DNA of 64,000 nucleotides from SFLA01 sp045595785 (GTDB lineage Bacteria; Bacillota; Clostridia; Oscillospirales; CAG-382). The position numbers were made by a program, and so were the translations under genes. This document shows, one piece after another, positions 23,065 to 32,820 of this stretch (the stretch's first letter is position 1; each line of letters begins with the position of its first letter). Location: NCBI GenBank assembly GCA_045595785.1, contig JAZOBE010000009.1, positions 1-64,000 of the forward strand, in the 5' to 3' direction. Below the pieces are notes generated by a model. That model did no database searches, was not told where the DNA came from, and saw only the letters and a program-made list of their open reading frames with translations.

Positions 23065-23817
23065 ATGTATACGGTTTGCGTTCCCATTGCGCACATATAC
23101 CGTTCGCCCGACCTGAAGAGCGAGCATACGGACGAAGCGCTTTTCGGCAACGAATGTGAAATTAAAGACGAGTTTTTTGATTTTTATAAAATAGTTACAG
23201 ATTACGGATATACCGGCTGGGTTAAAAAAACTGATATTTGCCCTGCTTTACAAAAAGGCGGTTTTGTGGTAAAATACCCTTTCGCAGACCTGCTTCCTAC
23301 ACCCGAAAATTTCCGCGAGCCCATAATGACCTTCCCCAAGGGAAGCGTGGTGGATTTCGGTGTTCCTCACGAGGAGGAAAGATACGGAATGGTAATTTTA
23401 CCCGATAAAACGGGGGGATATATGAATAAGAACCGTGTTGCTCCCCTGCCCGCAAAGACCGAAAACTACCGTGATATTATCGTAGAAACGGCGTTTTCCT
23501 ATCTGGGCACCCAGTACCGCTGGGGCGGAAAGACACATGAGGGAATAGACTGCTCCGGTCTGGCGTTTATGGCGTATTTCTTTGCCGGAATACCTATCTG
23601 GCGTGATGCGGATATTGATATGTGCCCAAATCTTGAAAGAATATCCCTTGACTGCGCAGGAAAGGGAGATTTGCTGTTTTACAAGGGACACGTTGCAATA
23701 TATCTGGGAGAGGACAAAATTATCCACTCTACGGGACGGGACGGAGTAAGGCTGGACACCTTCGAGACCAGATCCGATATGAAAAATAATATTACAGCTA
23801 TAGGAACAGTTAAATGA
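23065..23817 (+). CDS. NlpC/P60 cysteine peptidase with SH3-like N-terminus (250 aa)
   Basis: C-terminal NlpC/P60 domain: GIDCSGLAF with the nucleophile Cys (about 163), GHVAIYLG with the catalytic His (about 210), and a polar residue after. The N-terminal ~125 residues form two SH3b-like folds (TVCVPIAHIYRSPD; YTGWVKKTDI). The layout matches gamma-D-glutamyl-diamino acid endopeptidases such as YkfC, which trim wall peptides. No signal peptide, so it may act on recycled peptides inside the cell. GAGG lies 8 bp upstream. Its stop overlaps the miaB start (ATGA). Confidence 0.88.
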   Translation: MYTVCVPIAHIYRSPDLKSEHTDEALFGNECEIKDEFFDFYKIVTDYGYTGWVKKTDICPALQKGGFVVKYPFADLLPTPENFREPIMTFPKGSVVDFGVPHEEERYGMVILPDKTGGYMNKNRVAPLPAKTENYRDIIVETAFSYLGTQYRWGGKTHEGIDCSGLAFMAYFFAGIPIWRDADIDMCPNLERISLDCAGKGDLLFYKGHVAIYLGEDKIIHSTGRDGVRLDTFETRSDMKNNITAIGTVK

Positions 23818-25199
23818 CAGATATTTTCGTTTCCCCCGAGGTTACACAGTCCCAGTGGGAATATGCCCGAAAGGTTAAAGAAATAATATATAAAAAAACA
23901 GATAATCCCAAGGTGTTTTTGCGCACCTTTGGGTGTCAGCAGAACGAGGCGGACACAGAGCGTCTTGCAGGAATTGCGGTGCTGTGCGGATATACTCCTA
24001 CCCAAAACGAGGAGGAGGCTGACCTTGTTATAATAAACACCTGCGCCATAAGAGAGCACGCGGAAAAGCGGGCACTTTCCGGCACGGGACAATATAAAAA
24101 GTTCAAGGAGCGCAAGCCGGATTCGATTATTGCGGTGTGCGGTTGTATGGCACAGCAGGAATACCGCAGAGAACAGCTTGAAAGAAGTTATCCCTACGTT
24201 AATCTTGTTTTCGGTACGGACAAAAACCATCTGCTGGCGGAAATGCTGTATAAAACCCTCACGAAAGGAAAAAGACAGTATTTCGTTTCGGGACTCAAGC
24301 ACGATGAGCTTGGCGTTATTGCGGAAAACACCCCCGTTTTGAGAAGCTTTGATTACAAGGCGTGGGTCTCCATTATGTACGGATGTAATAACTTTTGCTC
24401 ATACTGCGTGGTACCTTACGTCCGCGGAAGAGAAAGAAGCCGTAACAGCGCAGACGTGCTGAATGAGGTAAAAGCCCTTGTTGAAAACGGCTGTAAGGAT
24501 ATAACCCTGCTGGGTCAGAACGTAAACAGCTATAAGGGTGATATGGATTTCCCTCATCTGCTGGACAAGGCGGCATCCTTTGACGGGGATTACAGAATCC
24601 GTTTTATGACAAGCCACCCCAAGGACGCGTCGGAAGAGCTTATTGCGGTGATGAAGGAGCATCCCGAAACTATTGCACGGCATTTCCATTTGCCTGCTCA
24701 AGCGGGAAACGACCGTATACTTAAAGCCATGAACAGAAAATATACCCGCGAGAAATATCTTTCCACCCTTTTTGCAATAAAGGACGCTATGCCCGATATT
24801 GCGGTTACCACCGATATAATCTGCGGTTTCCCTACAGAGACGGAAGCGGAATTTGAGGATACGGTATCCCTTATAAAAGCGGCGGAATACGATATGATAT
24901 ATACCTTTATTTATTCACCCCGACCCGGCACGGTTGCCGCAACGATGGCTGACCAGATACCCCACGAGGAAAAGGTGCGCCGCTTCCGGCTGCTTTCCGC
25001 CACACAGGACGAGATAAGCGCGGAAAAGAGCCAAAAATATCTGGGTCAGACAGTGAAGGTGCTGTCCCACGGGCAGAATGAGGGCAGAAGCTCACAGAAC
25101 AAAATCGTAACCTTTGACAGAGATGTCCCTGCAGGACAGTTTGTTAACGTGGAGATTACCGAGGCAAAGGCTTACGGACTTAAAGGAAAAGTAATATAA
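23814..25199 (+). CDS. miaB: tRNA-2-methylthio-N6-isopentenyladenosine synthase
   Basis: Radical-SAM methylthiotransferase that adds the ms2 group at tRNA position 37. The N-terminal UPF0004 domain has the three auxiliary cluster cysteines (FGCQQNE, NTCAIRE, CGCMAQ). The radical SAM motif is CNNFCSYC (about 190-197) followed by VVPYVRGRERSR, the MiaB/MtaB-group signature. The C-terminal TRAM domain is at about 395-461. 461 residues, usual size. It overlaps the NlpC/P60 gene by 4 bp, is followed by ylbF after 21 bp, and mutS-mutL come next. Confidence 0.95.
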   Translation: MTDIFVSPEVTQSQWEYARKVKEIIYKKTDNPKVFLRTFGCQQNEADTERLAGIAVLCGYTPTQNEEEADLVIINTCAIREHAEKRALSGTGQYKKFKERKPDSIIAVCGCMAQQEYRREQLERSYPYVNLVFGTDKNHLLAEMLYKTLTKGKRQYFVSGLKHDELGVIAENTPVLRSFDYKAWVSIMYGCNNFCSYCVVPYVRGRERSRNSADVLNEVKALVENGCKDITLLGQNVNSYKGDMDFPHLLDKAASFDGDYRIRFMTSHPKDASEELIAVMKEHPETIARHFHLPAQAGNDRILKAMNRKYTREKYLSTLFAIKDAMPDIAVTTDIICGFPTETEAEFEDTVSLIKAAEYDMIYTFIYSPRPGTVAATMADQIPHEEKVRRFRLLSATQDEISAEKSQKYLGQTVKVLSHGQNEGRSSQNKIVTFDRDVPAGQFVNVEITEAKAYGLKGKVI

Positions 25200-25220
25200 A
25201 CCGAAAGGAAATATAAAAAA

Positions 25221-25613
25221 ATGAACGAGAACACAAAAAACGCAATTATCGCATTGGCAGACGCTATTGAGCAGGACGAGGTAGTGCTCAACTACAAAGC
25301 GGCAAAGGAAAACTTCGATAACGACGAAACTCTTTCCACCAAAATAAACGAATACACCGTACAGCGTATGGTATTCGAAAAGGCATCTGCAGACGAAAAT
25401 CCCGACGAGGAGCTGCTTAAGCAGATCGACGCACGTCTCAAGGAGCTTTACGAAGAGGTTATGGCTAACCCCGTGATGGTTGCTCTGGCAAACGCTGAAA
25501 ACGAGCTTAACGAATTGCTCAACCACCTTAACAGCGAGATCCAGCACAGAATTATTCCCGAAAGCGAACATTCCTGCGGCGGCGATTGCTCTGCCTGCGG
25601 CGGATGCCACTAA
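25221..25613 (+). CDS. ylbF: YlbF/YmcA-family protein with C-terminal cysteine cluster
   Basis: 130 residues. The helical Com_YlbF domain fills about 1-112. It ends in a Gly/Cys tail CGGDCSACGGCH holding four Cys and one His. In Bacillus, YlbF, YmcA and YaaT form the Y-complex that promotes mRNA processing by RNase Y and sporulation, and carries 4Fe-4S clusters; the tail here is a fitting metal or cluster ligand set. AAAGGAAA lies just upstream. Placement between miaB, itself an Fe-S enzyme, and mutS is typical of clostridia as far as I know. Confidence 0.85.
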   Translation: MNENTKNAIIALADAIEQDEVVLNYKAAKENFDNDETLSTKINEYTVQRMVFEKASADENPDEELLKQIDARLKELYEEVMANPVMVALANAENELNELLNHLNSEIQHRIIPESEHSCGGDCSACGGCH

Positions 25614-25715
25614 TAAAAGATACCCCCAAAAAAGGTTTTTAGGATGCTGAGGGTGTTTCACGAAAAATCACCCCTGAAATCCGCACAATACCCACGCCGA
25701 AAGGCGAGGAGTTTT

Positions 25716-25790
25716 GGATGCAGAAGGAATTTTCGAGAGTGGGGAGCTGTAGTAACCTACTGCCCCCCGAACGAAAATTTCTTATGCGCC
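25716..25790. repeat. Module B copy in the ylbF-mutS gap
   Basis: GGATGCAGAAGG, AATTTTCG, GGGGAGCTGTAG-TAAC-CTACTGCCCCCC, CGAAAATT, then TTATGCGCC. The outer arms AATTTTCG/CGAAAATT pair perfectly and differ from most other copies. Upstream, 25625-25700 forms weaker hairpins (GGGTG...CACCC; GCC-GAAA-GGC). Confidence 0.8.
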
Positions 25791-25827
25791 AAAAGACCCG
25801 CCTTAAAACGAAAGGAGAAAATCTGAT

Positions 25828-28392
25828 ATGGCTCTCTCACCCATGATGAAGCAATACTTGCAGGTAAAACAAGAGAATCCCGACTGTATACTTATGTTCA
25901 GGCTGGGGGATTTTTATGAAATGTTTTACGAGGACGCAATAACTGCGTCCAAGGTGCTGGATATTGTACTTACGGGAAGAGACTGCGGGGAGGAAGAAAG
26001 AGCACCTATGTGCGGTATTCCCTTTCACGCGGCGGACAGCTATATCCACCGTCTTATTAAGGCAGGCTACAGAGTTGCTGTTGCCGAGCAGATGGAGGAC
26101 CCCAAAAGCGTTAAAGGTATTGTGCGCCGTGAGGTAATAAGAGTAATAAGCCCCGGCACGGTTACTGACGGAGATTATCTGCCCAAAGAGAAAAATAATT
26201 TCATTTTATCCGTATATTCCACCGGAGACGGATGCGGTGCCGCTTATGCGGACGTATCTACAGGCACCTTTTCCGCCTGCCAGTTTACAGGCAGAGACGA
26301 TAAGGCGTTGCTGCTGTCCGAGACTGCCGCTTACACACCGACGGAAGCGTTGATTTACGGCACAAGCGACCTGAAGCAAGCTGTTTCCGAAAGGTTCGGC
26401 GCCCGTATATCCGCAATAGACGAGGAGCTTTACAGATATTCCACCGCCTTTGACGAGGTGTACGCCGTTACGGGAAACGACAAGGGAAAAGCGTATCCCC
26501 TTGCCTGCACGGCAGCAGGCGCGTTGCTTGCACACCTGCGTGAAGCTCAGAAAATAGACTTAAAGTTTGTAAAAGACATTAATTTTTACGATCCTCAGCT
26601 GTTTTTGCAGTTGGACTCCTCCACCCGTAAAAACCTTGAGCTGACGGAATCTGCCTACACCCGTGAAAAGAAGGGGTCGCTTCTTTGGGTGCTGGACGAA
26701 ACCAAGACGGCAATGGGCGCAAGAGCGCTCCGCCGCAGAATAGAGACTCCTCTTATCGACCCCAACATTATTAACGCCCGTCTTGACGGTGTTGCGGAGC
26801 TTAAAAAGGACCGCCGCGCCAGAGACGAATTGCGTGAGGAGCTGAAGAAAATTGCCGACCTTGAAAGGCTTTCCTCCCGCGTGGCGTACGGAAGCGCAAA
26901 CCCCCGAGACCTGAAGGCGTTAGAGGGCTCTATGCGTCATTTCCCCGAAATAAAGCGGATATTATCTGCTTTTTCTACACCCGAGCTTGAGCGTATCCAC
27001 AACGAGATAAATCCCCTTACCGACGTGTGCGAGAGTATTGGCAAGTATATTGACGATGATCCGCCCGTGGTATACAAGGAGGGCAACGTCATCCGTAAAG
27101 GCGCTCACCGAGAAGTAGACGAGCTTCGTGAGCTGCTTGACGACGGCAAGAACTGGATTGCCCGAATGGAGAGAAGCGAACGGGAAAGCACGGGAATTAA
27201 AAATCTTAAAATCGGATATAACCGAGTATTCGGATACTATATAGAAGTTCCCAAAAGAGATGCGGAAAGCGTGCCTGAGGGGTATATCCGCCGTCAGACT
27301 CTGGCGGACAAGGAAAGATACGTTACTCAGGAATTAAAGGATATGGAAAGCCGTGTTATAAACGCACGAGGCAGACTGTACGCGCTTGAGGCAGAATTGT
27401 TTACGGGACTGAGGACACACGTAAGCGTATCCCTTACCGCACTTCGCAAAACGGCGGAGGCGCTGGCTGAGGCAGACGTTTACGCCACCCTTGCAACCGT
27501 TGCCGAGGAAAACGGATACACCCGCCCTGAGGTGGACGTTTCCGACGTTATCGACATAAAAGCGGGCAGACATCCCGTTGTGGAAAAGCTGTGCGGCGAT
27601 AATTACTTCGTGCCCAACGATTGTATGCTTAATACCACAAGCAGCAGATTACATATTATTACCGGCCCCAACATGGCAGGTAAATCCACATATATGCGCC
27701 AGATAGCGGACATAGTGCTTATGGCGCAGATAGGCTCCTTTGTTCCTGCGGAAAGCGCACGTATCGGCGTGGTGGACAGAATTTTCACACGCGTAGGTGC
27801 GTCCGATGACCTTTCCGGCGGTACCAGCACCTTTATGCTGGAGATGAAGGAGGTTGCAAACATTCTTGCAAACGCCACCAAGAAAAGTCTTATAGTTTAC
27901 GATGAGATTGGCAGAGGCACCTCCACCTATGACGGTATGTCGATTGCCCGCGCGGTGGTGGAGCATACGGCGGAAAAAATTAAAGCACGCACCCTTTTTG
28001 CCACCCATTACCACGAGCTTACCGAGCTTGAGGAAACGTCGGAGGGTGTGGTAAACTACAATATCGCTGCTAAAAAGCGCGGAAACGATATTATATTCCT
28101 GCGCCGCATAGTACGGGGACACGCTTCGGACAGCTACGGTATTGAGGTAGCTTCCCTTGCAGGTGTGCCGAACACCGTGGTAAACCGTGCAAAGGCAATA
28201 CTTAAAAACATACTTGAAAACACTTCTGTTCCCCAAAAGACCTTTGTAAAAGAGGAAGAAAGCGACGAGATAACACTTTTTGATATGTCCTGGGAGAATA
28301 TGAAGGAAAAGCTCCGTAATACGGACATAAACACTATTACCCCCATTGAAGCGATGGGAATACTTTACGAGATAAAGAAGCTGGTTGAATAA
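25828..28392 (+). CDS. mutS: DNA mismatch repair protein MutS
   Basis: 854 residues, full length. The mismatch-wedge motif is Phe29-Tyr30-Glu31 in LGDFYEMF; then the connector, core and clamp domains; Walker A GPNMAGKST (about 613-621), Walker B VYDEIGRGTSTYDG, and the ABC-type FATHYHEL. The C-terminal HTH and a short tail NTITPIEAMGILYEIKKLV close the protein. AAAGGAG lies 12 bp upstream. Its stop abuts the mutL ATG. Confidence 0.98.
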   Translation: MALSPMMKQYLQVKQENPDCILMFRLGDFYEMFYEDAITASKVLDIVLTGRDCGEEERAPMCGIPFHAADSYIHRLIKAGYRVAVAEQMEDPKSVKGIVRREVIRVISPGTVTDGDYLPKEKNNFILSVYSTGDGCGAAYADVSTGTFSACQFTGRDDKALLLSETAAYTPTEALIYGTSDLKQAVSERFGARISAIDEELYRYSTAFDEVYAVTGNDKGKAYPLACTAAGALLAHLREAQKIDLKFVKDINFYDPQLFLQLDSSTRKNLELTESAYTREKKGSLLWVLDETKTAMGARALRRRIETPLIDPNIINARLDGVAELKKDRRARDELREELKKIADLERLSSRVAYGSANPRDLKALEGSMRHFPEIKRILSAFSTPELERIHNEINPLTDVCESIGKYIDDDPPVVYKEGNVIRKGAHREVDELRELLDDGKNWIARMERSERESTGIKNLKIGYNRVFGYYIEVPKRDAESVPEGYIRRQTLADKERYVTQELKDMESRVINARGRLYALEAELFTGLRTHVSVSLTALRKTAEALAEADVYATLATVAEENGYTRPEVDVSDVIDIKAGRHPVVEKLCGDNYFVPNDCMLNTTSSRLHIITGPNMAGKSTYMRQIADIVLMAQIGSFVPAESARIGVVDRIFTRVGASDDLSGGTSTFMLEMKEVANILANATKKSLIVYDEIGRGTSTYDGMSIARAVVEHTAEKIKARTLFATHYHELTELEETSEGVVNYNIAAKKRGNDIIFLRRIVRGHASDSYGIEVASLAGVPNTVVNRAKAILKNILENTSVPQKTFVKEEESDEITLFDMSWENMKEKLRNTDINTITPIEAMGILYEIKKLVE

Positions 28393-30192
28393 ATGGGAAT
28401 TATCAATATTCTTGACACCCAAACCTCCAACATGATAGCCGCAGGCGAGGTGGTGGACAGACCTGCCTCCGCCCTGAAGGAGCTTATTGAAAATTCAATA
28501 GATGCCCACGCTACAAAAATTACGGCAGAGATACGCGGCGGCGGAATACTAATGCTTAAGGTAAGCGATAACGGCAAGGGTATTGACAGAGAGGATATGC
28601 CCAAAACCATTCTCCGCCACGCCACCAGTAAAATAAAAAAGGCTGATGATCTGGACGGAATTCTTACCCTCGGCTTCCGAGGCGAGGCACTTGCCGCGCT
28701 TTCATCGGTGGCAAAGACCGAGATCATATCAAAGCATATTGATTCCGATACGGGATACCGTCTTTTGTGCGACGAAAACGGTGTGGAGTTTGATGAATAC
28801 CCGTCTCCCGACGGAACGGTTATTACCGCAACCGAATTGTTTTACAACCAGCCTGCAAGAAAGAAGTTTCTTAAAAAGGATTCGTCCGAAACAGCGGCTT
28901 GCGTAAGTACGGTGGAAAAGCTGGCGCTTACCCACCCCGAAATTTCGTTTACACTTATTACCGACGGAGACAAGCGGTTCGTTACCTCCGGTGACGGAGA
29001 TCTGCTTAACACCATCCACGCAGTTTACGGAAAAGAGACGGCGGCAGCCCTTATTCCTGCGGAGTATGATTCGGGTAAAATAAAGGTTGAGGGCTACGTT
29101 TCCTCCCCCGAATACCCCCGCGCATCCCGAAGAGGTCAGGTTTTTATGCTGAACGGAAGATGCATACAGAACAAGACCGCACAGGCGGCGCTGGAAAGAG
29201 GGTTTGAAAGCTATATCCCTCGGGGAAAATATCCTGCCTGCGTGCTGAATATTCAGGTTGACCCGCTGTTTGTTGACGTTAACGTGCATCCCGCAAAATT
29301 AGAGGTTAAGTTTGCGGACGAGAGGCAGATTTTTGAAGCGGTCTACTGCGCGGTGAGAAACGCATTTGAATTAAAGGTGGATACGGATATTTTCATTGCA
29401 AACGAAAGCGAGGTAACCCCCACATACAGCACCCGAACCGTTTTAGATACGCCGCTGACCCAAAGCGAGGTTATTAAAAACAGCGGAGAAACGTTTGTGT
29501 TCCGCTATGATAAGCCTGATGATACCGAGGTGTTTTTGCCCTTTGTTCCTGCCGAGGAGACAGAGGAGGTTTCCCCCGTGGCGCAGGTTGCCACACCTAC
29601 ACAGCAGGTATTCGAGCAAAGCGAGGCGCCTGAATTCGTATACGCAGGGGAATTGTGGAACACCTATATCCTGCTTACCGACGACACTTGTCTTATGCTG
29701 ATCGACAAGCACGCCGCCCACGAACGGCTGATATACGAGCAGATAAGAAACGCGCGGAGATATACGGCGCAGGAGCTGATTACGGGAATTCCCGTAACCT
29801 TAAGCGCCGCCGAGCTGAACGCCGCTATCGAAAACAAGGAGTTTTTTGCGTCCTACGGTTATGATTTTGACGAGTTCGGCACAGACGGAGTGATACTTCG
29901 CACGCTGCCATCCGCATTGTTCGGAACCAAGCAGGAAACGGAGTTGTTTTTGGAGCTTTGTGCCGCAGTAACTGACGGAACGGCGGTTCCACTTACCGAA
30001 AGATGCGAAAAAGCCATATACACCGCCGCATGCAAAGCGGCAATACGGGCAAAGGAAAAAACCACGCCCGAGGAAAACTATGCTTTGGCGAAGGAGCTGC
30101 TTTCCAAGCCCGAGGCAAGATTCTGCCCCCACGGCAGACCCGTAATGCATATTATGAAAAAAAACGATATAAACAAGTTTTTTGACAGATAG
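28393..30192 (+). CDS. mutL: DNA mismatch repair protein MutL (endonuclease type)
   Basis: GHKL ATPase: ELIENSIDAHAT, DNGKGI, HATSKI and GFRGEAL in the first 105 residues. The C-terminal half carries DKHAAHERLIYEQ (about 437), the DQHA-E-E metal endonuclease motif, and CPHGRP (about 577), so this MutL should nick DNA as in Bacillus, where MutH is absent. 599 residues. The start directly follows the mutS stop with no separate ribosome site, so translation is probably coupled. tgt follows after 8 bp. Confidence 0.97.
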   Translation: MGIINILDTQTSNMIAAGEVVDRPASALKELIENSIDAHATKITAEIRGGGILMLKVSDNGKGIDREDMPKTILRHATSKIKKADDLDGILTLGFRGEALAALSSVAKTEIISKHIDSDTGYRLLCDENGVEFDEYPSPDGTVITATELFYNQPARKKFLKKDSSETAACVSTVEKLALTHPEISFTLITDGDKRFVTSGDGDLLNTIHAVYGKETAAALIPAEYDSGKIKVEGYVSSPEYPRASRRGQVFMLNGRCIQNKTAQAALERGFESYIPRGKYPACVLNIQVDPLFVDVNVHPAKLEVKFADERQIFEAVYCAVRNAFELKVDTDIFIANESEVTPTYSTRTVLDTPLTQSEVIKNSGETFVFRYDKPDDTEVFLPFVPAEETEEVSPVAQVATPTQQVFEQSEAPEFVYAGELWNTYILLTDDTCLMLIDKHAAHERLIYEQIRNARRYTAQELITGIPVTLSAAELNAAIENKEFFASYGYDFDEFGTDGVILRTLPSALFGTKQETELFLELCAAVTDGTAVPLTERCEKAIYTAACKAAIRAKEKTTPEENYALAKELLSKPEARFCPHGRPVMHIMKKNDINKFFDR

Positions 30193-30200
30193 GAGAAAAA

Positions 30201-31343
30201 ATGGCATCCTTTAAGATACTTGCCACCGAGGGCAACGCGCGGCGCGGCGTGTTCTCTACGGTACACGGCGATATTCAGACGCCCGTTTTTATGAACGTGG
30301 GCACGTCTGCCGCTATAAAGGGCGGCATTTCCACCTTTGATCTGCGCAATATCAACTGTCAGGTGGAGTTATCCAACACCTACCATCTCCACGTCCGTCC
30401 GGGTGAGGATATTATTTATGAATTGGGCGGAATACACAAGTTTTTTAATTGGGACAAGCCCGTTCTTACCGACAGCGGCGGATTTCAGGTGTTTTCGCTG
30501 GCAAACCTCCGTAGTATAAAAGAAGAGGGAGTTGCGTTCCAATCCCATATGGACGGCGCAAAGATATTTATGTCCCCCGAGGTATCTATGCGGATACAGT
30601 CAAAGCTGGCGTCCACAATTGCAATGGCGTTTGACGAATGTCCCTCCTCTGTGGCAGACAAGAGATATATTAAAAAGTCCTGCGACCGTACCGTAAGATG
30701 GCTTTACCGCTGTAAGGATGAGATGGACAAGCTGAATTCCTTGGAGACCACCATAAACCCCCATCAGCTTTTGTTCGGTATAAACCAAGGCGGTGTGTAT
30801 GCTGACCTTAGAGTTGAGCATATGAAGCAGATTCGTGAGCTTGACCTGCCGGGATACGCTATCGGCGGTTTGGCGGTAGGCGAGGATGCGGACACCATGT
30901 ACCGTATTATTGAGGCGGTTGAGCCCCATATGCCCAAGGAAAAGCCCAGATATCTTATGGGAGTGGGCACACCCGTTAATATTCTTGAGGCGGTGGAAAG
31001 AGGCGTTGACTTTTTCGATTGCGTAATGCCCTCCCGTAACGCCCGCCACGGTAATCTGTTTACCTGGGCAGGTATGATGAACCTTAATAACAACAAATAT
31101 CTGCTGGACGACAGACCTATTGACGAGCATTGTAATTGCGACGTATGTAAGCGTTATTCAAGAGCGTATATCCGCCATCTTTTCAAGGCAAGAGAACTTT
31201 TGGGTATGCGTCTGTGCGTACTGCATAACCTCTATTTCTATAACGAGCTTATGGCACAGATTCGCCTGCATATCGAAAAAGGCGATTTTACCGAGTGGAA
31301 AAACAAAATGGTTCCCATACTCGGCAAACGCGCACAAGACTAA
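30201..31343 (+). CDS. tgt: Queuine tRNA-guanine ribosyltransferase
   Basis: Exchanges G34 for a 7-deazaguanine base in tRNAs with GUN anticodons. TIM-barrel: DSGGFQVFSL (about 94), GGLAVGE, the nucleophile Asp in FDCVMPSRNARHG (about 272-274), and the zinc site CNCDVC (about 311-316) with a later Cys/His. 380 residues, full length. AGGAG lies 7 bp upstream. Last of the mutS-mutL-tgt run; no queuosine synthesis gene is nearby, so it could use salvaged queuine or preQ1 made elsewhere. Confidence 0.96.
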   Translation: MASFKILATEGNARRGVFSTVHGDIQTPVFMNVGTSAAIKGGISTFDLRNINCQVELSNTYHLHVRPGEDIIYELGGIHKFFNWDKPVLTDSGGFQVFSLANLRSIKEEGVAFQSHMDGAKIFMSPEVSMRIQSKLASTIAMAFDECPSSVADKRYIKKSCDRTVRWLYRCKDEMDKLNSLETTINPHQLLFGINQGGVYADLRVEHMKQIRELDLPGYAIGGLAVGEDADTMYRIIEAVEPHMPKEKPRYLMGVGTPVNILEAVERGVDFFDCVMPSRNARHGNLFTWAGMMNLNNNKYLLDDRPIDEHCNCDVCKRYSRAYIRHLFKARELLGMRLCVLHNLYFYNELMAQIRLHIEKGDFTEWKNKMVPILGKRAQD

Positions 31344-31400
31344 AAATACCCCACAGAAAAAACAAAAAACAAAAAAGGCTTATAAAGGAGATAAAAATTT

Positions 31401-31886
31401 ATGAAAAAATGCACCAAATGCGGCAAAACCTTTGAAGACAGCAACTTCTGCCCCGCTTGCGGCACCGAAGTAAAGGATGCTCCCAAGGCAACAGGCTATA
31501 CCGAAGAGGATATTAAGGATAACAAGATATTTGCGTTCCTTTCCTACATCGGTCCTCTGTTCCTCGTACCTATCCTTGCTTGCCCCAAGTCCAAGTACGG
31601 CCGTTTCCACGCAAACCAGGGTCTGGTTCTGTTCCTTGCAGAGCTTATTATCGCACTTCCCATCAGATTCCTTGACTGGTTCAACGGTTGGCTTTTCGGC
31701 GATCTGCTTAATTGGTACGGCTCCTGGCTCAAGCTGGTTCCTACCTCTATCGGCTTCGTTATTGAAGCGGCAGGTCTTATACTCGGCGCGCTGACACTCG
31801 TTCTCGCTGTTATCGGCGTTATCAATGCATTCCAGGGCAAGGCAAATGAACTGCCCTTTATCGGCAAGATCCGCATACTCAAATAA
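31401..31886 (+). CDS. Zinc-ribbon membrane protein, DUF4870-like (161 aa)
   Basis: N-terminal zinc ribbon with Cys4, Cys7, Cys17 and Cys20 (CTKCG...CPACG), a short linker, then a three- or four-helix membrane domain (about 40-150) containing YIGPLFLVPILACPKSKYGRFHANQG, here split as YIGPLFLVPIL and RFHANQG, the hallmark of the DUF4870/Tic20-like fold. Function is unknown for the family in bacteria. AAGGAG lies 10 bp upstream. Biased codon use suggests good expression. 57 bp after tgt, possibly co-transcribed. Confidence 0.82.
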   Translation: MKKCTKCGKTFEDSNFCPACGTEVKDAPKATGYTEEDIKDNKIFAFLSYIGPLFLVPILACPKSKYGRFHANQGLVLFLAELIIALPIRFLDWFNGWLFGDLLNWYGSWLKLVPTSIGFVIEAAGLILGALTLVLAVIGVINAFQGKANELPFIGKIRILK

Positions 31887-31913
31887 GTCGGAGCGGCTAA
31901 TTTATCACAGAAC

Positions 31914-31987
31914 AAAAACGCAAACAGGAAAAGCTTTCTAAAGTGAACGTCATACACAAACGTGCGTTACTATGCACTTGCGTTTTT
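31914..31987. repeat. Short inverted-repeat element with AAAAACGCAA / TTGCGTTTTT ends
   Basis: Ten-bp perfect terminal inverted repeats enclose about 54 bp with a weaker inner pairing (AAGTG...CACTT). The ends match the AAAAACGCA end motif of the larger intergenic repeats, but no A, B or C module is inside. Confidence 0.65.
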
Positions 31988-32004
31988 CCACAGCACATAT
32001 AAGG

Positions 32005-32039
32005 AAAATTCCCGTAGAAAGCTCTACGGGAATTTTTTT
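32005..32039. terminator. Bidirectional terminator between the zinc-ribbon gene and radC
   Basis: AAAATTCCCGTAGA and TCTACGGGAATTTT pair perfectly around AAGC, with T-runs on both sides. It overlaps the radC stop. Confidence 0.93.
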
Positions 32040-32820
32040 ATCTTACTGTGGTTATTTTATCTTTTCCGTAAACGATTACGTGCTCGTCCAGACGGCAGGA
32101 AATCTGGGAAAGAAGTGTTGACACGGTGCGTGTGGTTACAACGTCATCACCTGAAGGACGGGGGTTTCCGTCGGGGTGGTTGTGCGCCAGAATAACTGCC
32201 GCCGCACCGCATGACAGAATTGCGTTTGCCAGCACCCGATGGCTGAACTGTGCGCCGCTTTTTCCTCCTCTGGCAAGACGGGTTATATCCAGAAGCTGAC
32301 CCTTTTCCGATAACGATGCCGCCCACACCTCCTCGTGAGTGAGGTGGGAAAGCAGGGAGCAAAAGAAATCCCGTCTTTCCTCATAGGTGTTAAGATATAC
32401 CGTCTCCTCGGGAACGGGAGTGCGCCGTGCCATAAGGCAGGCGGTCTGCAAAAGAATGGCGGTTTTTTCCCCCACGCCCTTTACCGACATAAGCTCCTGC
32501 TTGGTGGCAGACGCTACGCCTCGGAGTGACCCGAATTTATCTATAAGCGCCTCCGCCATGGGACGGGTATCTCCTCTGGGAATGGCGTAAAACAGCAATA
32601 CCTCAAGTATCTGATCATCGGTGCCGCAGGGCATCTCGCCCGAGAAAAGCCTTTCTCTCATACGGGCGCGGTGACCGCTGTGGTCCTCCTTCTCATTGGC
32701 AGGCGGCGTCTCCTTTGAAGACGCTTTTTTGCCTTTAAGGTATTCTTCCTCTGCCTTTTTTATCTCGGCTTCGGTCATTTCAACAAAGCGAAGGGAATCG
32801 TCTATTTGTTTTTGTTCCAT
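32038..32820 (-). CDS. radC: RadC-family JAB/MPN-domain protein
   Basis: 260 residues. A charged N-terminal ~45 residues, a helix-hairpin-helix pair (SVKGVGEKTA, about 107-116) and a C-terminal JAMM fold with His213-x-His215, Ser223 and Asp226 in AHNHPDGNPRPSGDD, the zinc metalloprotease-like motif. The family was once linked to DNA repair, but the role is not settled. Its ATG lies inside the last 19 bp of the upstream dockerin gene, with GGAG 7 bp before it, so the two are translationally linked although their functions look unrelated. Confidence 0.92.
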   Translation of the reverse strand: MEQKQIDDSLRFVEMTEAEIKKAEEEYLKGKKASSKETPPANEKEDHSGHRARMRERLFSGEMPCGTDDQILEVLLFYAIPRGDTRPMAEALIDKFGSLRGVASATKQELMSVKGVGEKTAILLQTACLMARRTPVPEETVYLNTYEERRDFFCSLLSHLTHEEVWAASLSEKGQLLDITRLARGGKSGAQFSHRVLANAILSCGAAAVILAHNHPDGNPRPSGDDVVTTRTVSTLLSQISCRLDEHVIVYGKDKITTVR

